This document shows, one piece after another, positions 34,684-46,136 of a stretch of 64,000 bases of DNA. How positions within the stretch are numbered: position 1 is the stretch's first letter; each line of letters begins with the position of its first letter. The stretch lies in the NCBI GenBank assembly GCA_003194525.1, contig NBIV01000016.1:1-64000 (forward strand), in the 5' to 3' direction. The position numbers were made by a program, and so were the translations under genes. The DNA comes from Gracilariopsis chorda (lineage: Eukaryota > Rhodophyta > Florideophyceae > Gracilariales > Gracilariaceae). A model generated the notes under the pieces. That model saw only the letters and a list, made by a program, of their open reading frames with translations, did no database searches and was not told where the DNA came from.

Positions 34684-35139
34684 ATGAGACTTATCGCACC
34701 TATTTTCAACAGAGTGACCGCAAGGTATTTCTCGGACAACGCCGCCGCCACACCCAGCATACAAACCTTCACAAAAAAAGCCAAGATGCTACGCGAATGG
34801 GCTCGCCACGGGGTATTCACCGGCGAAGCAGACAATAGCCCGCAGCGATCGCGCCAACTCGAGCGCCAGCGGCACGAACTCAACAAGCGAACCGACAAGA
34901 TTGTGCACGACCAAAAGCTCTTGAACGCCTTCTACAAGGACCTTGGCTTCGAGACGCTCCCCAGGAATCACGAGCTACCTCGCGAATGGGACCGAAAGAT
35001 CGCCCGATTGCGCCATGCCGCGGACAAGATTAAGCAGAAGCAACAAGCTCGATCAAGGAAGAGGAATTTGGCAAACAAGGCTGACGCATCGAAGGCATCT
35101 CGGTCCACACCGGCCTCGCAGAAATCCGCCCAAACATGA
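34684..35139 (+). CDS. Hypothetical basic protein with mitochondrial-type leader
   Basis: A 151-residue frame starts MRLIAPIFNRVTARYFSD, an Arg-rich amphipathic leader typical of mitochondrial import, followed by long charged helices (LEWARHG-like segment, RSRQLERQRHELNKRTDKIVHDQKLL) and a Lys/Ser-rich tail. Size and charge resemble small mitoribosomal or assembly proteins, but no family is recognised. It begins 18 bp after the preceding stop codon. Confidence 0.5.
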   Translation: MRLIAPIFNRVTARYFSDNAAATPSIQTFTKKAKMLREWARHGVFTGEADNSPQRSRQLERQRHELNKRTDKIVHDQKLLNAFYKDLGFETLPRNHELPREWDRKIARLRHAADKIKQKQQARSRKRNLANKADASKASRSTPASQKSAQT

Positions 35140-35408
35140 CATGGCTGAAATGGAATTATCGGTTTAGAACACTAATATCTTTACATGCTATCAACGAAAA
35201 GCTAGTACTAGCTATCTTCTACCAGTGCTGAACTTGACCAAGTCTCACTATAGACCTAGACGTATACCATGCAAATGCCCCCCGGTTTTCATATTACCGC
35301 CCTCCGGAAAATCCGCACCAATACTAACTGCACTACCATATTTACAATTGCATCCATGTACCGATGCGCTTCATCACACAATGCTGCTTCGCTTTGCAAG
35401 TCGCGTTG

Positions 35409-38313
35409 TCAAAACATGTTATACATTCCATTCGGCGCGCTTGACGCAGCCACGGGCTTCTGAGATTCGTCTTCGGCGGCCGTAATCGCAGCGGAAACTG
35501 TTCGTAAGGATTCCTTTGTTGCCGAGCCCGTTCCTCCGTTGGCCGCGTCGCTTGCAGCTGCGAGCGCTTTAAGGGATGCAATGTCACCACTCTGATACTC
35601 TCCGTTTGCCCCTGACACCCGTGGAGAATTCAACGGATGTATTTCGTTTGGAAACCTTTGCTCACTTTTCTTCGCTTCGTAGGATCTCAGAGCTAGTTCT
35701 TCCATTGGTTGTGCTAAGCTGGACTTAAACCTAGAAGGGTAGTTTCTTTCTCTGAACCCTGCCTTTGTGCCAACAGCGTCACCTGTTTGATGTGCCTCTT
35801 GGGTGCTGGACGATCCAGATGGTCTCGATCCGTACAAGCCTCGCGATCCGCGTGGATCTATGCTTGGGAAAGAGCCCGTTAACACAGGCGCTTGCTTGTG
35901 CAGTTTGTAAGTCTGCGTGTCAAGACCAAGGTTTTGCAGTATCGAAGGCCCTGTAGAACTTTCTTCGAAACCCATCCCTTTTCTAGCAGTGTTGGAATGC
36001 ATGCCGTTCTTTGGCACTCGAGATACGAGACTTATATGCGATGGGCCACTGGGAGCAGAAGTAGCGAGACGAGGAGTTGCATTTCTGTTTGGAAACGGTA
36101 CTTGCGGGTTTCGGCGCGTTGATGACGACATCCTGAACTCGGACGCTCGGTCCACAGCACTGTTTTCTCGTCTAGATATTTCGTTCTCCCGTTTTTGATA
36201 CTCATCGTCACACGATAATTTGTTCAGTGCGGCGGTGAGATTGAACCCGTCACGGGCTTGTGTATGGCGTTCCGAGGGACCACTGACTCCCTGAGAAAAC
36301 GCGTTATACCTCCATGATGGATCGTTCAAACCGTCATCACCGAAGAACGGCAGTGGTAGCGATTCAGGACCTCCCCGCTCATTGCGAAGCCATCTGTTTG
36401 CCAATGGATGTGCAACAGGAGGAGGTAGTGGTAACACTTCCGGCGCAAAAACCCAAGGAGGGGGAGCTACTTGGGCGTTCTGAATCGCTTCACGCATGCG
36501 CTCTGTTAGTCGATCTGCATACGAGGAAGAACTTGACGTTGTGCCACATGCAGCAGTTCGACATGCAGTACATTTTGAAGTGTCAGAGCTGTTGAGTGCC
36601 CTGCACGCCCAACAACGCCACCACGCAGAAGATTCGAACTCCCTTTGACGCTCGCTCAAGCCGTGAATCCCTCTGGCGATAGTTGCGTACTGCGCCCTTG
36701 CTATGTATGCGTCCCATGGATTTGTTTCATGGTACCTATGACGTTGACGTCTTGCCGTTGGGCGCTTACACAATCGGTTGCCGAGTTCCTCTATACGGGG
36801 AACTAGATCATGGATCTCGCGTAGCAGTCGTTGGCGATGCGCTTCCGTAGGAAGGCGTGTAGAATCGTAATACCTCGTAGGACGGGAAGATACTTGCATC
36901 TGAGATATAAAATCACGCGCCTCCATGAGATTGCGATGAAGATGGCAAGCAAGGAATTGATGACGCATGAGCTTTGCAGATAGATGTTCGCTTCGTTTTA
37001 ACCACGAGAATGTGAATTCTGAATGGAGATCGCTCGCTTGACTGCTGCGTTGCTTTCGCTCCTGAGTACGTGTTATAGACTTGAGACCGCGGCGGAGGGC
37101 TCTGGCTGCTAGTGGGTGCACGCTTGACGCAGCGTGTTCATCTCCTTCCGATGACAGGTCAGCTCTGTCAGTCACGCAGGGTACCGTAGGGGTCACCGAT
37201 TGAGTTGATGGGTTCTCTGTCGACTGCTGTACGGAAGGCTGTTCTGGATGCTGGTGTTGATCTGAATCAAGAATGACTGCGGACTCTGAGTTTGATGCAG
37301 TGGGAGTCGACTGAGTAGTATTTGTTGATGGGTTTGTGGTAGGCTGTTGTTGAACAAGTTGCGGCTCCGTGGACGTGGCAAATCCTTGTTGTGCAAGTCG
37401 CAGTTGCGGGGAGTAAGGCGACCTGTTGGCAGGGGTATCGGGTTTTCCACATGGTTGACAAGGTGGTACAGGTGGATCGTGATCCTTACTTGAGAGGTGG
37501 TCAAGATTGGCTAAAGAAGTTTTTGAAGTGACTGACAGAGCAGAGGAGGGGGTTGTGGAAGGATGCTCGGAGAGTTGCCATGGCGAAGCTACAGATGAGG
37601 GGACGGAAGATGTGTTTGAAAGCGAAGAGATGGATGCATTGGGAAGGTTGGAATTGTGATGCTGTTGTTGATGTTGTGGTTGCGGTTGAGTTTGTGGTTG
37701 TTTCTGGTGTTGAACATGGTGCGATCGATGAGGATGCGAGGGAGACAAGGGCAGAGAATGCCAGTGCTGGGTGATATTAGCAAGACGGGCTAGTTTGGCA
37801 TAGGAGCGACGCAAGGCGGAGAGATTTGAGATGGAATGAAGCAAAGAATCGAGATGGGCTGTTGTGACGACGTTGGGATTGGCAGCAAGTGACTGCAAAT
37901 GCACGACATCAGTGACTGTGCGTAATCGCTGTGTCCAGGCGTCCAGGACAATATCGCAGAGTCGGGCAAGCGGAACGTCGATAAAATCGGAGTTGGGCAC
38001 AAGCCTGAGCTGGACGGTTCGGGTGCGAAGATTGCGGTCTGAAAGCAGGACGAGAAAGTCTGCACGGGAGGCGGCGACAATGTCGGGCAGAAGCTCGGGG
38101 GTTATCGGGGTGCATACTGCGGTAGCGGAACGCTCAATTTCAGTCTGCAGGAAACCGTGGATGCCTTTTGCTGCGAGCGCGCAGAGAGTGTGGTGGGCGT
38201 GACGGAGAAGAGCGGGAGTGGCGGATCCTAGCACGACAGCGAGTTGAAGGGTTGGCTTGCGCAGTGGGGGGGCGTAGCGTGAAGTGGTGGATGCGGCATG
38301 GGTGAAGGCTGCG

Positions 38314-38344
<31 letters not shown>

Positions 38345-38375
38345 CGGAGATGGAGGCGGCGGGCTGCGGTTGCAT
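35409..38375 (-). CDS. Large low-complexity protein with RanBP2-type zinc finger
   Basis: The open frame runs from 38936, but the first in-frame Met after the GC-rich promoter-like and poly-G sequence is at 38375, giving 988 residues. An N-terminal globular part (LQLAVVLGSATPALLRHAHHTL...DFLVLLSDRNLRTRTVQLRLVP) precedes a His/Gln/Ser/Pro-rich stretch, a helical region rich in Arg (residues roughly 430-560) and a zinc finger WWRCWACRALNSSDTSKCTAC, which fits the W-x-C-x2-C...N...C-x2-C RanBP2 pattern. The C-terminal 350 residues are disordered and end in GMYNMF. RanBP2 fingers bind ubiquitin, Ran or single-stranded RNA. No whole-protein family is recognised. An upstream start or unspliced 5' exon is possible. 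Confidence 0.65.
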
Positions 38376-40367
38376 GCCGGGGCGCGATAGCGCGAAGTGG
38401 ATGTGGCGGAGATAGGGCGGGTGGGTATGGAATATGAGGGCGGGGGGAATGCGGAGATGGGTGGGGGGGTCGTTTTTAGAGAAGGGGAGGTTGGGCGTGT
38501 CGAGTTGGGGATAAGAATTGTGAGTAGGTGAGTAAGGAACGGGTGGGGGAGGGGGGGGGGGGGGGGGGGGGGAGTTGAGGGGGAAGGGAGGCGGAAGAAT
38601 GGAGGGAGGGTTTGAGGGTCGCAGAGGGGGTTGGTGGGGGGGAGCAGTTTGGTGCTTGGAGGCGTTGGTAAGAGTGGCGACGCGGCCGGCGGGCGTTGGT
38701 GGGAGCGAGCAAGTATGATATGGCACGGGCGGTTGTACAGATAGCGGTCCACATGTGGGGAGCGGCGCTATGTGTTTGAAACGGGCGACAAAAGGGCCCT
38801 TTTGGGCGGCGCGTGGCGCGGCACGAGCCTCGACGCGCGCCGCTGGGCGCAACAGGCGTGCCATCGCCTGCACAGTCGCTGCCGCGTGCAGCCGAAGCGC
38901 CGCTCCCAAGCGGCGCGGATGCGTGGAACGCGCCAACGCGTCAAGACGCGGTCCGATCGGGACGCTACCCCTGGCTTACAGACTGCGCTGTCAGCTGCCG
39001 GCTGTTTTGGCGCCAACTGCGCTGCTGCTCGGCGCAAAGCGATCTACGGGGTGCGTTTGAGCAGGGCGGTTGGACCGCTCGTAATACTCGCGCGGACGGC
39101 GCAGGTTGCAGTCGCCACTTGGCGAGTAGATCATTTGTATGTATGTGCCACGGAGGTTGGTTGCGAGCTGCTTGTCGCAAGAGCAATGTTCCGCTCCCCA
39201 TCGAACGGCGTCCACTATGATAGTAAATTTAAGCCTTAAGTTAACTTACTGCGTTGCAGCGCACCACGTGCGCAATGAGACGGTGACACCGAAGTTTGCG
39301 CCAATCACACCGCGTACTACGCTCTCGTGGCCCTTAATAGCGCCGCCGTCTCATTTTCGCGCTCTGCGCGTGCGCCCCCGTCGTCCGCACGCCGCCGCTC
39401 GTGGCTTCCCGTCGCGCGTGGCGCTACGCCGCTGTGCGACGCGTTCGACCGCACTTTCGCCTTGTTGCCCATCGCCCACCTCGCTGCGCCTTCATATATC
39501 TCCCCCTTCGTTTTTGCGCGACGTCATGCCCACTTCTCCAACCGCCATGCTCCCCCTGAATCATACTTCATCCGTCATCCGTAAAATTGTATCCACTTCC
39601 CACGCTTCATGACTATATTGTTGTCATACCTCCATCTCAGTTGCATCCTGATTGCTGTCTTCGCCCCTGCTACGCTTCCCCACCTCTGGTCGCCAACAAC
39701 GGAACACCAGTATGCATGTTGTCACCAACCCTTAGGAAATCCTCGTTGCCAATGTCTTGTTCTGTGCTTTGCATCCAAAGCAAGCTAACTGTCCCCACTC
39801 ATACCATCTCGCCCCAAACGCCACCGCAGCTTGTTCCCATCGAATCATCGAACCTCGTGCCCCATATATCTTCACAACTTTCGAACCCGTACACATGGTA
39901 CGCTGATACCAAGCATGCAAAATATGTAATGCTTTCGCGTTGTGCTTCACGCTCAAAAGCTCAATACACACCGTGCCAATCTCATTCAACACGTGCTTCT
40001 CATCCAGTCACTCCCTTACATCATCCAGCCCCAGAAAAAGGATGCTTCACTCTTCTGTTTGTCAATTCCATAAACACAATGTCATCGTGTAAGCGAAGCG
40101 CAGCGAAAAGCAACCAATACGCCACCATTTCTACGCTCATGCGGTGTACGTGCGCGTACAGATCGCGTTCAACTTCACAACACAATGAACAAACATAGGT
40201 TAAACTACTAACCTCACCCATCCAAACGCACCACTGAGATTTACATCAGTTAACAATGGCCCCATTACCATGACATCATATTCACACGCCTTCAAATAAG
40301 CTCAAACAAGTGCATAAGTTGCTCTTGGTACCTCTTTTCGATTGCTGTTAAACACTCACTGTACCAG
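38376..40367. other. GC-rich promoter region and gap, no gene confirmed
   Basis: 38376-39240 is GC-rich and open in several frames on both strands with Pro/Arg/Ala-biased translations, typical of composition rather than coding. 39240-40367 contains frames of up to 203 codons (39587-40198 plus; 39992-39732 and 40221-40021 minus) without recognisable domains. Confidence 0.4.
38551..38572 (+). repeat. Poly-G tract, 22 G
   Basis: An uninterrupted run of G preceded by further G-rich sequence. It lies upstream of the chosen start of the RanBP2-finger gene. A trinucleotide GGC run (38320-38345) lies downstream of that start and encodes a Pro run. Confidence 0.95.
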
Positions 40368-43300
40368 CTACTCGGGAAAAACGAATGCCTCATCAGCGTC
40401 AGCTTTCCATCCGTGCGCATATCCGTACGCATACAGTTCTTTGATTGTTCTCTGTAGCCGTTGTTCACCGCCTTCTCCTTTCTTCAACTTCACATACAAA
40501 TCATACAGCCGCAGTGCCGCGTCTGCATCTTCTATCGAGTCATGAGTCTTTGACTGAATATCCCCTCCAAGCAATGTATTGCTCAAGAAACGAAGCCCAA
40601 GCAATCGCTTGTTCTTTGCCCGGAACAACGTCACCGTATCGATAACCTGGTTGGGGGGAACCACAAAGTTGATAATTCGGAAATCCGACTTGAGACCATG
40701 ACCAACAAAGATACACCCCGCATCCACAAGGCACCGCAACCGCTTGTAAACGCTCTTCAGACTGCTCACTTTGTGCGGAGACCGCGATGCATCCAAGTCC
40801 CCTTCACTCAGACCAGAGAATCGAGTTAAGTAGTCCACCACCGGTTCCCTCACAGCCACATAATCGTCTATCAGGGCTGTCCCCTTCAGTTTCCCATACC
40901 CACGAATAACTGACACCCGTGCAAGCGCTTTTCTCGCCGGCACAACCACCTGCCAAGTACCGTCTCCAAAAATATCTGCTTCATCACGTGCCACCATGAC
41001 AAACTCACAGTCAAGAGCCAGCACCGTCCCTTTCTCCGGGACCTCCTCATCAGGCTGGAGTCCGACTGCCGCATTGCAGTTTTCTTCTCCAATTACTTCG
41101 CGTACGTCTGCAAGTGTGTTGTTACTCTCCATCTCTACTCGACTGTTTATATCCCTGCGCACATATCCAATAACACACGGTCTCTTCCACATCCTGTGGA
41201 ACGCGGCGACCTCATTGAAGCCTTCACAAGGTGATATCACAAAGTCATTGAAGCACCACCACTCAGCATCGCTGTTCCGCTCAGACACTGCTTTGCTATT
41301 AGTTTTGTCCTCCCTTGAACCCCCTCTCTCACGATACGACCGAGGAACTCGAATATAGGCCACAAGGTGGCCTTCAACGTTTTTCGCGTTCATACCACCG
41401 TTTCCGTTCGCTTCTGCCCCTTCTTGAATCGCCTGAGGAACTTGAGCTATTACAAAAGAGAGGTCGTACTCTGCCATCAGATCAGCGGTGTCTTTTGCAT
41501 CTCTGCCGTCAGCATCGTAACCTAGATCAGCCCTAGCCTCTGTGCCTTCGTCTGACAGTTTAGTGACTGACAAGCCGTTTGTCAGATCAATACGCATAGA
41601 TTCCACTAGCTTTTTCTCCCCCTGCATCGCTTCGTTGGCTATGTCTTCTAGCGCACGAGTTTGATCTCTGGGGCTTTGTACTGGGTTTCTATTGCCACCG
41701 GTTTCAAACCACCACTCATCGTAACCGGTCGCTTTTGAATTGCAGCCAAGCAGCAGTACGTTCGGAAGGTTTCGAAGTTCCCGATGCTGGGTCATCGATT
41801 CGAATTGTCCGCTTGCTTCACAGAAAGCCCGAGTTGTATCAGCTCTATGATAAAGACTATGCTCCAACAGCTCGCAGAATGTGCCAGTCATTGGCCTATT
41901 GTAAGTCAGTGTGTGTTGAAAAGGTCTTGCCTTTCGCTCCCAATTCGTTTTGCTCGTCATGAACGTTCCGTACGACACCGTCTCAGCTCCAAACACGGAC
42001 AACACTGTGCTATCGGTTTCCATTCCTTCATCCTTATGTAGTTGCTCAAGAAGATATCTTGTGAAGTTCTCAATTCTCTGAGAAAGCGGTAGGGCGTGTG
42101 GACCGTCCAAGAGCCCCAGAGCACCAGCGTTGGCCATCGTCATGAAAGCACGGGTGAAGTTTCCAGCCTCACACGCCATACCGGCGCCGCCCAAGTCGAA
42201 CATGTGAAACAGAAAACCAAGCTCGCACGAAATACACCAGTCTCGATCGCAAGCGTGATTGCCGATTGCGGTGCGCACTGGGGGGCAGAAGTACAATGCC
42301 TGTACTGCTGGATTCACGTATACGTTTGGCAATGCATTCTCAAGTCCACAGAATCGGGCACTGGCGTTGTACTTCAGAAAATCAAAGCCCTCAAAGCTTT
42401 CCCACGCGACGAGGTCCATTTCGACATACATCGACCGTACACTTGACTTTGTCAGGTCCGGTCCAGCGGAAGTTACAGCACTTCCGCCAGATGGTGAACT
42501 CGATCGCCTCTCTCGTTGCAAACGACTTTTTGTATTCACGGCCTTGGTTTTGGGTGGCTTTCTGTGACCTGACTCTGAATTTCGGATGAAGGAAGGCGGT
42601 GCTTGGGCATATGATACGAAGGAATGACGCTTCGCGACTTGAAGGATATCGTCAGTGATCTGCAAAGGGAACCGTGCAAAAGGGAATCGAGGGTACAGGT
42701 CGCAATCAGTATTCACAGCTTTCGCTATTCGCGCCGAGCGTAGCTTGCCGGGTTTTCGCTTGAATGGAGGTTTTTCCGTCGAATCGAAAAGCTCATCAGT
42801 GAGATATTCGTATTCAAACTCAGGCAAGGCGCATTTCGGAATGGTAGCGCCGATTTCAGAGGTGATGAAGTTATCCATGTGAATTGAGGGTGTGGACGGT
42901 TCGGGATTGACAGGTGTGGTCCATACCGGTTCCGAAGAGGCATTAACTTTGACTGAATCTGAGGAGGTCCACTGGTGAACGAAGCCTCCCGAATCTCCAA
43001 GAAAGAGCAGTCCCTGTGGTGAAACCACCATTGCGGTGAAGACATCCGAACCAGCATCAAGCTGAATCTCGTCACAGAGAGGATACGCAGGCGCGCCAGT
43101 TGTAACGGGTGATATGTCCAAAAGCTGCATGACGCCATGTGGTGAAAGCATCCACAAGGCGCCATCAGTGTTGTACATGCTCGAAGTGGCAGAATCAAAA
43201 GCAATGAACATGGGCGGGGCAGAGAACAGAACGGATGGTAATGGGGCTTGCACGGCGCGAATATCGTACAGCTTGACGCTTTGCTCCAAGTAGGGCACTC

Positions 43301-44078
43301 CACCTCTAGTGCTTAGACCGGTGGCAGCCAGATAGTAACCACTAGTGGCCATGGATGTTGTAGCACCAGCAAATGCAGCAATAGCGTTAACTTCACGCAT
43401 TGTGGAAGGGTCGCACAAAGATATTCGGCCTGTGGATGTGGAGAATATAGCTATGCTTGACGCGGCCTCGGGAGCAGCCCATAAGGCAGCTGTAACTCCG
43501 GTGGCTCCGCGCAAAGTGGCTTGGCGTAGGATTCGTTCCTGCTCAAGATCAATAACGGCGAGCATGCGGGATTCGCCGCCTATGCAAACGTGCTTGTCGC
43601 TGAGCGGATTTAATGCAAGCGCCTTTGCGTTGCTAATAGCCTCGGCGCGAACGGCGCCGCAAAGCACCCCTCCGCGGTTGACAATAACGAGGCCGTAACT
43701 GACGGCGGCTAAGACGGAGGAATTGGAGACGACGATATCGCGCACGTCACCCAGGTTGGTGTGGCTAGCTGAGGGCTCGCCGATGTAGGACGAGACGATG
43801 CGCGACATGTCAGCGGCGTAGTGGGCATGAAGCATTCCGGAGGCTGTTCCAGCCCAGATGAGTTCTTTCCGCGGGTCACATGCGAGCGCGCGAATGGGGT
43901 CGGCGTGGGGGGTTGCCGCGCCTGCTTGCGTGCAACTGACTTCGTACCAGCCGGCAGGCTGGTTGAGAACGTCCGCATGCTGACCGTAGTAAAACGGCTC
44001 GTGCTGCGTATACACAGAGGGCAGATGGGCGTCATCGGCACTCCCGCCCACGGAGGAAGGCACGAACTGATGATTCAT
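40368..44078 (-). CDS. PAN2: PAN2 deadenylase catalytic subunit
   Basis: A single exon of 1,236 residues from ATG 44078 (the open frame extends upstream in basic, unlikely sequence). The first third is a WD40-like propeller, then a linker, an inactive ubiquitin-hydrolase-like domain (SARFCGLENALPNVYVNPAVQALYF) and a C-terminal DEDD exonuclease. Catalytic blocks visible are TVLALDCEFVM, GHGLKSDFRI and THDSIEDADAALRLYDLY. This is the domain order of PAN2, which with PAN3 shortens long poly(A) tails in the cytoplasm before CCR4-NOT acts. PAN3 is not in the window. The gene is divergent from the K+ channel gene (455 bp between starts). No frameshift was seen. Confidence 0.93.
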   Translation of the reverse strand: MNHQFVPSSVGGSADDAHLPSVYTQHEPFYYGQHADVLNQPAGWYEVSCTQAGAATPHADPIRALACDPRKELIWAGTASGMLHAHYAADMSRIVSSYIGEPSASHTNLGDVRDIVVSNSSVLAAVSYGLVIVNRGGVLCGAVRAEAISNAKALALNPLSDKHVCIGGESRMLAVIDLEQERILRQATLRGATGVTAALWAAPEAASSIAIFSTSTGRISLCDPSTMREVNAIAAFAGATTSMATSGYYLAATGLSTRGGVPYLEQSVKLYDIRAVQAPLPSVLFSAPPMFIAFDSATSSMYNTDGALWMLSPHGVMQLLDISPVTTGAPAYPLCDEIQLDAGSDVFTAMVVSPQGLLFLGDSGGFVHQWTSSDSVKVNASSEPVWTTPVNPEPSTPSIHMDNFITSEIGATIPKCALPEFEYEYLTDELFDSTEKPPFKRKPGKLRSARIAKAVNTDCDLYPRFPFARFPLQITDDILQVAKRHSFVSYAQAPPSFIRNSESGHRKPPKTKAVNTKSRLQRERRSSSPSGGSAVTSAGPDLTKSSVRSMYVEMDLVAWESFEGFDFLKYNASARFCGLENALPNVYVNPAVQALYFCPPVRTAIGNHACDRDWCISCELGFLFHMFDLGGAGMACEAGNFTRAFMTMANAGALGLLDGPHALPLSQRIENFTRYLLEQLHKDEGMETDSTVLSVFGAETVSYGTFMTSKTNWERKARPFQHTLTYNRPMTGTFCELLEHSLYHRADTTRAFCEASGQFESMTQHRELRNLPNVLLLGCNSKATGYDEWWFETGGNRNPVQSPRDQTRALEDIANEAMQGEKKLVESMRIDLTNGLSVTKLSDEGTEARADLGYDADGRDAKDTADLMAEYDLSFVIAQVPQAIQEGAEANGNGGMNAKNVEGHLVAYIRVPRSYRERGGSREDKTNSKAVSERNSDAEWWCFNDFVISPCEGFNEVAAFHRMWKRPCVIGYVRRDINSRVEMESNNTLADVREVIGEENCNAAVGLQPDEEVPEKGTVLALDCEFVMVARDEADIFGDGTWQVVVPARKALARVSVIRGYGKLKGTALIDDYVAVREPVVDYLTRFSGLSEGDLDASRSPHKVSSLKSVYKRLRCLVDAGCIFVGHGLKSDFRIINFVVPPNQVIDTVTLFRAKNKRLLGLRFLSNTLLGGDIQSKTHDSIEDADAALRLYDLYVKLKKGEGGEQRLQRTIKELYAYGYAHGWKADADEAFVFPE

Positions 44079-44532
44079 AGCGGGTGGCGCGCGCTTGCGA
44101 GTGGCAATTGCGCGCTTCTTCGCAGTGTATGTTGCTCGCCGAAGTAGACGACATTGAGCAGATTGGCGCCAGCATGCTGCCCATGCTGGGCAGCACCAGC
44201 CCTCCCTCTCATGCATTTTCGCACTGGTTCCGAAAAATGGGGCATCCTGATCACGTTGGTTGGACACGTGTCATGGTGGCGCAATTTTGTGCGCCGTGAT
44301 GCGCAGTGCGCGTGACCGGGCGAATGCTTGGTCCATATTTGATCACGCTGTTGCTTTCGTTCCGCCATGACGCACATGCCATAGTTTTCCGCACGTTCTT
44401 CGTAGCTGAGTCCCCAGTTTGGCGAAGGCGAATCGAGCTTCTGTATCCGCATGCCGACCACATCGTCTTTGTTTCGTTGTCGCTGTCGACGAAACAACTT
44501 CTTCAACGTCGACTGACAGTCTAGTCCCAGCA

Positions 44533-45864
44533 ATGGCATCCTCCTTTTGCATCACCTTCATCGCTCCCGCGCTTCACCGCGGTGCAGTCTTTCGCTCGCA
44601 TCAACCAGCCGTATCATCATCTCCGAACGTCGTTGCAAAAGCCGCTGATCCCAAACCAAAAGCCACTGCTGGTGGTCCCACTCCTCCACGCGTGTCCGTT
44701 CCCCCACAGAGTCGAAAGGTCTTCTCCGCTGGTGAGGCACCACCTGTTCAAGGCTTCTTTCCACCAGGTCGTTTACCGCTGTCAGTTGAGCTTGACTTTG
44801 TCATCAATCACCCAGTCACAGAAGCGATCGTCGCACTTCTCGTCATACTCAACTGCCTCGCCTTTGCCCTTCAGACCCTAGACGTCGGACCCATGCTTCA
44901 AGAAGCCTTTCGAAGCTACGAGAATAACGTCACCATAGCTTTTCTAATGGAGTTTTTTGCCCGATGGTACGGAAAGGGTTTGTCGCCAAGATATCTGCTG
45001 ACCAGAGGTATGATAGTGGACTTCATCGCAGTAGCCCCGATAGGCTTTACCTTTGTCGATCAATCTGAAGTTATCTTCGTAAGAATTCTCCGTCTTTCCA
45101 GAATTCTTCGCTTGCAGCGAATCATAATGGATACCGAGGCCAGTCGCGGCTTCATGGAACGTATGACCAATGCGCAGGCCCGACTAGCTAACGTTGGCTT
45201 GTCGCTCTTCAGTTTGCTCTACGTTTCGGCAGGTTTGTTTTATCAGGTTGAGAAGGATGTCAATCCAGGAGTACTCAACTTTTTTGACGCTTTTTACTTC
45301 TCTACAATTACTTTGTTTACCGTTGGCTTTGGTGATGTCGCTCCTGTGACAGGATGGGGGAGATTGGGTAAGTCTTTCAACCCCCGTTTGTCAAAGCCGT
45401 AATACGATCCACGCATGAATTCTGTTCGCTAACGAATCTGGTTGGGTGCATACTTTATGCTGTTTCACATGGTTCTGGTCAAAAGTAACTGTCTTAACTG
45501 TATTGACTGGCGCGGTACTAATTCCTTTCAAGATTTCGGAGATTGAACGCTTTCGCACCATCTCAAAGCAAGCGAAGAACACTACATTTGGAGTGTACCC
45601 TCTGGAAACACCACAGCGCATGAACGAGATCATAACCACCGTTCTGTTCGATAGTAGTGTGGAAGTAAGTTTTTTTCGAACCCGTTGCGGGTATTGCATA
45701 CTCCGATATCCGGTGTGCGATTGAAAGAATAACTTCTGACCGTCTGACAAAATTTTCTGGTTCTTCCGACTTAGTGCAATCGCTGCAATTTACGCGGGCA
45801 TCAAAGGGATGCCAGGTTCTGCCGTAACTGTGGAAACCTTTTGAGTAAGAGGCGATTTGATTAA
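44533..45864 (+). CDS. Putative plastid voltage-gated-type K+ channel with C-terminal zinc ribbon
   Basis: Predicted exons are 44533-45367, 45486-45664 and 45775-45864 (introns GTAAGT...AAAAG and GTAAGT...TTAG; phases agree), giving 367 residues. Residues 1-75 resemble a plastid transit peptide (MASSFCITF, then Ser/Pro/Lys-rich without acids). A 6-TM ion channel follows, with a positively charged S4 (VRILRLSRILRLQRI, 183-197) and a pore LFTVGFGD at 261-268 where most K+ channels have GYGD. Then come an S6 with PFKISEIERF and, on exon 3, CNRCNLRGHQRDARFCRNCGNLL, a CxxC...CxxC zinc ribbon seen at the C-terminus of some cyanobacterial-type channels. Thylakoid or envelope K+ conductance is inference. 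Confidence 0.82.
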
Positions 45865-46136
45865 TTCTAGAAGTCACATGAACATCGCAAGTAGATGATA
45901 TATTTTTTAGAATTCTAACGTGCTTCAGAACACTTCTGATTCCCCAGGGGTACGACGACAACACTCTATATATATCTTGTTGCACAGTGTACATGAAAAA
46001 ACCTCCATGCCATCTTTGACATCTTGAGTAGCTCACAAGGATGTGTGATACCTTCAACACCGTCGACGAGCCAAATGTGCGTGAGAAAGGTTTGTCTTGA
46101 TTTGTTTTGTACAGATTTTGTTTCAGTGCTCTAAAA

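Noticed and set aside
38772-39239. 155-codon plus-strand frame upstream of the RanBP2-finger gene
   Set aside because: Several frames on both strands are open because of GC composition, and the translations are Arg/Ala/Cys-biased with no domain.
39587-40198. 203-codon plus-strand frame
   Set aside because: Pro/Ser/His-biased without domain; minus-strand frames in the same place are equally open.
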